From Phosphoribacter sp964647395 (GTDB lineage Bacteria > Actinomycetota > Actinomycetes > Actinomycetales > Dermatophilaceae): a stretch of 10,123 bases of DNA. The stretch covers positions 1-10,123 of the forward strand of contig CAZYHR010000113.1 in the NCBI GenBank assembly GCA_964647395.1. Direction: 5' to 3'. The notes beneath the pieces are model-generated. The model had not been told where the DNA came from and ran no database searches. It was given only the letters and a program-made list of their open reading frames with translations. Position 1 is the first letter of the stretch, and the number at the start of each line of letters is the position of its first letter. This document shows positions 4,833-10,123 of the stretch, piece by piece. The position numbers and the translations under genes are program-made.

Positions 4833-6610
4833 GCGCGCAGGACGGCGACGCCGTAGGGCCCCAGAGCGACCCCCGTCGCCGCCCGGCCGGGCCGGTCCAG
4901 CCGTAGCGCGGTCGTGGTCGGGTCCCAGGCCAGCAGCAACTCGGCAGTGCCGGCGCCGGGCAGCGGGTGCACCTGCGGACGGCCGGCGAAGTTGACCATG
5001 AGCACGATCGAGCCGCGGCGCACGGCCAGCGAGTCGTCGTCGTGGTCGACCTCGACGCGGTCGAGCCGCCCGTCGCGCAGTTCGGGCTCGGTGCGGCGCA
5101 GGTGGATGACCTCGCGATACCAGCCGAGCATCCGGGCCGCGGCCGGCTCGCCGCGCTCGTCCCAGCGCAGCACACTGGTATGCCGCGTGGCCGGGTCCTG
5201 CGGGTCGGGCACCTGGTCGGACGCCCAGTCGTGCCGGGCGAACTCGGCCCACCGGCCGGCCCGGACCGCGTCGGCCACCGGATCGGCCGGGTCGAAGTCG
5301 GTGAAGTACTGCCACGGCGAGGACGCGCCCCACTCCTCGCCCATGAACACCATCGGGGTGAAGGCCGACAGCAGGTAGATCGCGGCTCCCCCGGCGTGCA
5401 GCCCGGCGGGCAGCCCGGAGTTGACCCGGTCGCCGACGGCTCGGTTGCCCACCTGGTCGTGGGTCTGCAGATAGGCCAGGAACCGGCGCCCGTCCACGGC
5501 CCGCCGGTCGACCGGAGCACCCCACCTGCTGCCTCGGAAGCTCGACCACGTGCCGTCGTGCAGGAACACCTGGGTCAGCGTCTTGCTCAATGCCCCCAAC
5601 TCGGCGAAGTCGGCGTAGTAGCCCTGGGTCTCGCCGGTGAGCACGGTGTGCAGGGCGTGGTGGACGTCGTCGGACCACTGGGCCGTCATGCCCAGCCCAC
5701 CCTCGGCGACCGGTCGGACGGTCCGCGCGTCGTTGAGGTCGCTCTCGGCGACCAACCCGAGGGGCCGGCCCAGTTCGCCGGCCAGCGCAGCCACCTCGTC
5801 GGACAGCTGGGCCAGCAGGTGCCGCCCCGAGTCGTCGTGCAGTTCGTGCACCGCGTCGATGCGCAGCGCGTCGACATGGAAGTCGCGCAGCCAGCGCAGC
5901 GCGTTGTCGACCAGGTGCCGGCGCACCGGCTCGCTGTCCGGCCCGTCCAGGTTGATCGCGGCACCCCACGGCGTCACGTGCCGGTCGGTGAAGTAGGGCC
6001 CGAAGCGGGACAGGTAGTTGCCCACCGGCCCGAGATGGTTGTAGACCACGTCGAGGCTCACCCCGAGGCCCCGGGCGTGCGCCGCGTCGACGAACCGGGC
6101 CAGCGCGTGCGGACCCCCGTAGGCGTCGTGCACGGCATACAGGTGCACCCCGTCGTAGCCCCACCCCCAGCGTCCCGGGAAGGCCGCCAGCGGCATGAGG
6201 CACACCACCTCGACGCCCAGCCCGACGAGGTGGTCGAGCCGGCCGATGGCCGCGTCAAGGGTGCCCTGCGAGGTGAACGTCCCGACGTGCAGCTCGTAGT
6301 GGATCGCCCCGAGGATGCCCGAACCATGTTGCGGCCCAGTCCAGTCCGTGTCCGTCCAGACGAAGTCGGCGGGGTCGACGTGGCGGCTGGGGCCGTGCAC
6401 GCCGTGCGGCTGCCAGGCGCTGCGCGGGTCGGGTGTCGCCGGGCCACCGTCGACCGAGAAGGCGTAGTCGAGCGGCGCGCCCGGGTCGTCGAACTCGACC
6501 GTCCACCAGCCGTCCGGGCCCGGCAGCATCGGGTATGCCGCCCGCGCCGGCTCCTCGATCAGCGCGCGCACCTCGCGCGCCGCGGGCGCCCAGACCGCCA
6601 GCCGGACCAT
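4823..6610 (-). CDS. treZ: Malto-oligosyltrehalose trehalohydrolase
   Basis: This 595-residue GH13 enzyme hydrolyses the alpha-1,4 bond next to the terminal trehalose of maltooligosyltrehalose, releasing free trehalose in the cytoplasm. An N-terminal beta-sandwich (about residues 1-95, VRLAVWAPAAREV) precedes the catalytic barrel. GH13 motifs are complete: DVVYNH (187-192), DALRIDAVHELHD with nucleophile D252, LVAESDLND with acid E289, and LQTHDQVGNRAVGDR with D385. The SDLND and HDQVGNRA wording is characteristic of TreZ. The MGEEWGASSPWQYFTDF block (423-439) and a C-terminal beta domain (about 515-595) follow. The length is normal. Its ATG shares one base with the treY stop (TGATG) and has a GGGAGG ribosome-binding site, so it is translated as the last gene of the glgX-treY-treZ operon. 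The stop codon lies in a repeat fragment, but the protein ends at a normal place. Confidence 0.95.
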   Translation of the reverse strand: MVRLAVWAPAAREVRALIEEPARAAYPMLPGPDGWWTVEFDDPGAPLDYAFSVDGGPATPDPRSAWQPHGVHGPSRHVDPADFVWTDTDWTGPQHGSGILGAIHYELHVGTFTSQGTLDAAIGRLDHLVGLGVEVVCLMPLAAFPGRWGWGYDGVHLYAVHDAYGGPHALARFVDAAHARGLGVSLDVVYNHLGPVGNYLSRFGPYFTDRHVTPWGAAINLDGPDSEPVRRHLVDNALRWLRDFHVDALRIDAVHELHDDSGRHLLAQLSDEVAALAGELGRPLGLVAESDLNDARTVRPVAEGGLGMTAQWSDDVHHALHTVLTGETQGYYADFAELGALSKTLTQVFLHDGTWSSFRGSRWGAPVDRRAVDGRRFLAYLQTHDQVGNRAVGDRVNSGLPAGLHAGGAAIYLLSAFTPMVFMGEEWGASSPWQYFTDFDPADPVADAVRAGRWAEFARHDWASDQVPDPQDPATRHTSVLRWDERGEPAAARMLGWYREVIHLRRTEPELRDGRLDRVEVDHDDDSLAVRRGSIVLMVNFAGRPQVHPLPGAGTAELLLAWDPTTTALRLDRPGRAATGVALGPYGVAVLRAPQ

Positions 6611-9053
6611 CAGTCCTCCCGGACCAGCAGGGCGACCGGTCGGGTGGTGAGGATCCGGGCCACCGGGGTGCCGTCGCGGCCGGCGGCCACCAGCGCACCG
6701 GTGAGCAGGTCGCGCCACCGCCCGTCCGGCAGCAGGACGGTGGCCCCGCCCCAGCCGCCCGAGGCGGTGAGCCGCTCGACGAGCCGGGTTGCCAGCGCGA
6801 CGCATTCGACCCGCTCGGGGGTGCCCCGCGCGACCGCCAGCAGGTGGTCGGAGCTGACCCCCAGCAGGCGGTAGAGCGACCCGGCGCCGAACCAGTCGGG
6901 GTGGTCGCGGCGCAGCCGCAGCGCCCGCGAGGTGACCAGCAGCTTCTCGTCGTCGGGGTCGAGCTCGCCCCAGGTCCGGGCCGCGTCGAGGGCGGCCAGC
7001 CGGCGCGCCCGCTCGGCGTAGTCGACCGGCCGGCGGTTGTCGGGGTCGACGAGGGTGCGAGTGACCAGCTCCATCCCCTGATAGATGTCGGGCACGCCGG
7101 GCAGCACGAGCTGCAGCAGCTTCTGGCCCAGCGTCACCGCGCGCACGTGCGGGCGGGTCCGCTCCAGCCACGACTGCACGTGCGCGGCGACCTCGGTGCT
7201 GGCCAGGGCCCAGTCGACGAACTCCCCCAGAGCCCGCTCGTAGTCGGCGTCGGAGTGCACCCACGAGGTGTGCACGCAGGCCTCGCGAGCCGCCTTGACG
7301 GCGTAGGGGACCAGCCGGTCCGCGGTGGCCGGCCAGGTCGCCACGATGGTCTGCCAGAGCAGGTATTCCGTTGCGGCGTCGAGCCGTTCGGGACGGATCG
7401 GGTCGGCGAGGGCACGCGCCTGGTGCATCCACACCGACCACTCGACCGGCAGCTCGCTGACCGGGACGAGCCGGGCGCGGGTGTCCTCGGAGCGTTTCGT
7501 GTCGTGGGTGGACAGCGTCGTCATCGAGCCCGGCCACTGCTCGTGCAGGTGCCGGCAGAAGCGGTCCAGCTCCTCGGGGCTGACGCCGAACTCGCCGGGG
7601 TTGCCGCCGACCTCGTTGAGGGCGGTGAGGTGCAGCCACCGGTAGAACGCGGTGTCCTCGATGCCCTTGGCCTGGATCGGGCCGCAGGTCTGCTGGAAGC
7701 GGACGACGAACTCCGACCGGGCCGCGAGCGCCGCGGCGCTCGACCAGCCGATCGCCTTGCCCATCGCCAGGTCCCGGACCAGTTCGAGGGTGGGCTCGTC
7801 GCTGGTCGCCAGCAGCTCGCGGGCCCGCTGGCCGGCCGCGCGCAGCGCCTGCTCGGCGACCGGGTCGATCGGCTCGCCGAGGTGCACGTAGGCGCGGTAG
7901 CGGTCCATCGACACCAGCAGCGCGGAGACGGCCCGCCGCAGCGTCTCGGGGCGCAGGTCGGGCATCTGCTCGGCGCCGTCGCAGACCGTGGTGAGCAGCC
8001 GCACCAGCCGGGCCACCTCGGCGGCCTGCACCCGCAGCCCGACCTGCATCTTGGCCTCGCGGGCGAACTCCTCCGGCCCCCGCACGTCGCCGGTGAGCAC
8101 GGCGAGGGTGACCAGCAGCGGCTCGGCCCCGGCCGGGTCGACGAACACGTCGCCGACCCGTTGCAGCGCGTCGTAGCCGGTGGTGCCGGCGACCGGCCAG
8201 TCCGGCGGCAGCTGCTCCTCGCCCTCGAGGATCTGCTCGGCGACCACCCAGGTCCCGTCGGTGGCCTCCGCCAGCATCCGCAGGTAGCCGCGCGGGTCGG
8301 CCAGGCCGTCGGGGTGGTCGATGCGCAGCCCGTCGAGCGAGCCGTCCCGGACCAGGCCGACGATCAGCTCGTGGGTGGCCCGGAACACCTCGGGCCGTTC
8401 CACCCGGACCGCGACGAGGGTCTTGACGTCGAAGAAGCGCCGGTAGTTGAGCCCGAGGTCGGCGGCCTGCCAGTGGGCGATCCGCCACCACTGCGCCGCG
8501 ACCAGCTCGGGCAGCGGCAGCCGCTCGGTGCCGGGCCGCAGCGGCAGTTCGTGCTCGAAGTAGCGCAGCACCGGCTCGGTGCCGTCGCGGCCACCCAGCC
8601 CGACGGCGAGCTGACCGGACTCGAGCACGTCCTCGAGGGACTCGCCGAGGATCGGCATGAGGATGGTGTCCTGGCCGGCCTCCCAGTCGACGTCGAACCA
8701 CGCGGCATACCGGGAGTCGCGCCCGTCGCGCAGCAGTTCCCACAGCGGCTCGTTGAGGTGGGCCGGGGTCGGGATCGACATGTGGTTGGGCACGATGTCG
8801 GCGACCACGCCCAGCCCCCGGGAGCGGGCCGCGGCGACGAGTTCGTCGAGGGCCGCCCGGCCACCGGCCTCCTGCGAGATCCGGCCGTGGTCGACGACGT
8901 CATAGCCGTGCGCCGAGCCGGGGGCCGCCTGCAGCACCGGAGAGAGGTAGAGATGGGTGACCCCGAGGGCCGCGAGGTAGTCCAGCTGGGCCGCGGCGTC
9001 GGCGAAGCCGAACTCGGCCCTCAGCTGCAGCCGATAGGTCGAGCCCGGGACGG

Positions 9054-9057
<4 letters not shown>
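6610..9057 (-). CDS. treY: Malto-oligosyltrehalose synthase
   Basis: This 815-residue GH13 enzyme rearranges the reducing-end alpha-1,4 link of maltodextrin into an alpha,alpha-1,1 link, making maltooligosyltrehalose for TreZ. It opens with the TreY hallmark STYRLQLRAEFGFADAAAQL (6-25). Next come LGVTHLYLSPVLQAAPGSAH, DIVPNHM (87-93), the nucleophile motif DGLRIDHPDGL with D247, the acid motif VVAEQIL with E274, and STHDTKRSEDTRAR (516-529) with D519. The large insertion between the third and fourth motifs, with GPIQAKGIEDTAFYRW, is typical of TreY. The VLPGVPDIYQGMEL block (651-664) and a C-terminal beta domain complete it. I chose the GTG at 9057: it overlaps the glgX stop as GTGA, has GGAGAC just upstream, and homology starts there. 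The frame stays open further upstream, but that part lies over glgX. The length is normal. Confidence 0.95.
6615..6620 (-). promoter_or_regulatory. Ribosome-binding site of treZ (GGGAGG)
   Basis: GGGAGG lies inside the last codons of treY, four bases before the treZ ATG at 6610. It fixes this ATG as the start. Together with the TGATG junction it points to coupled translation. Confidence 0.65.

Positions 9058-10123
<1,066 letters not shown>

Noticed and set aside
4494..4995. Open frames on both strands sharing the same peptide (MPGTFDASKVPGNRFYRG)
   Set aside because: The identical peptides arise because the DNA is a perfect palindrome and reads the same on both strands; this is not evidence of a gene.
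4967..6874. A 635-codon open frame on the plus strand opposite treZ
   Set aside because: It has biased composition and no domain, and is a shadow of the treZ codon pattern.

Overview
The window comes from a very GC-rich bacterial chromosome, with G or C at nearly every third codon position and GTG starts common. Four-base and one-base gene overlaps, -10 elements placed directly against start codons, a glgX-treY-treZ trehalose cluster and a double-GNAT acetyltransferase all point to an actinomycete. A Micrococcales relative of the Intrasporangiaceae/Dermatophilaceae is the best guess, but this is an inference from style and gene content, not a taxonomic match.

Left part (1-2585, minus strand). 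From right to left these genes are a tandem-GNAT acetyltransferase (2585-1584), a small MTH1187/DUF77-type thiamine-binding protein (1483-1175) and the N-terminal 392 residues of an FtsX-like ABC transporter permease (1178 to the window edge). The last two overlap by ATGA and are probably translationally coupled. The first two have -10-like hexamers so close to the start codon that leaderless mRNAs are likely.

Middle part (2682-4558, plus strand). A small CBS-pair protein overlaps by GTGA with a 433-residue ArsB/NhaD-type (ion transporter superfamily) membrane transporter. This looks like a two-gene sensor/transporter operon, divergent from the acetyltransferase across a 96-bp shared promoter region.

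Convergent gap (4559-4822). The transporter and the trehalose operon converge here on a compact repeat cluster. It holds a C-rich 21-22 bp tandem repeat, a perfect 68-bp palindrome with A5 and T5 tracts flanking a 22-bp stem (a good bidirectional intrinsic terminator), a short G-rich direct repeat, and a diverged half-copy of the palindrome that contains the treZ stop codon. This is the least ordinary stretch of the window.

Right part (4823-10123, minus strand). glgX/treX (3' half only), treY and treZ form one tightly overlapping operon that converts glycogen or maltodextrin to trehalose. GlgX debranches the polymer, TreY converts the reducing-end glucose to an alpha,alpha-1,1 linkage, and TreZ releases free trehalose. 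All visible GH13 catalytic motifs are intact. I found no RNA genes, CRISPR arrays, insertion sequences or phage genes, and no clearly undescribed multi-gene system. The repeat cluster and the two coupled gene pairs are the best leads.
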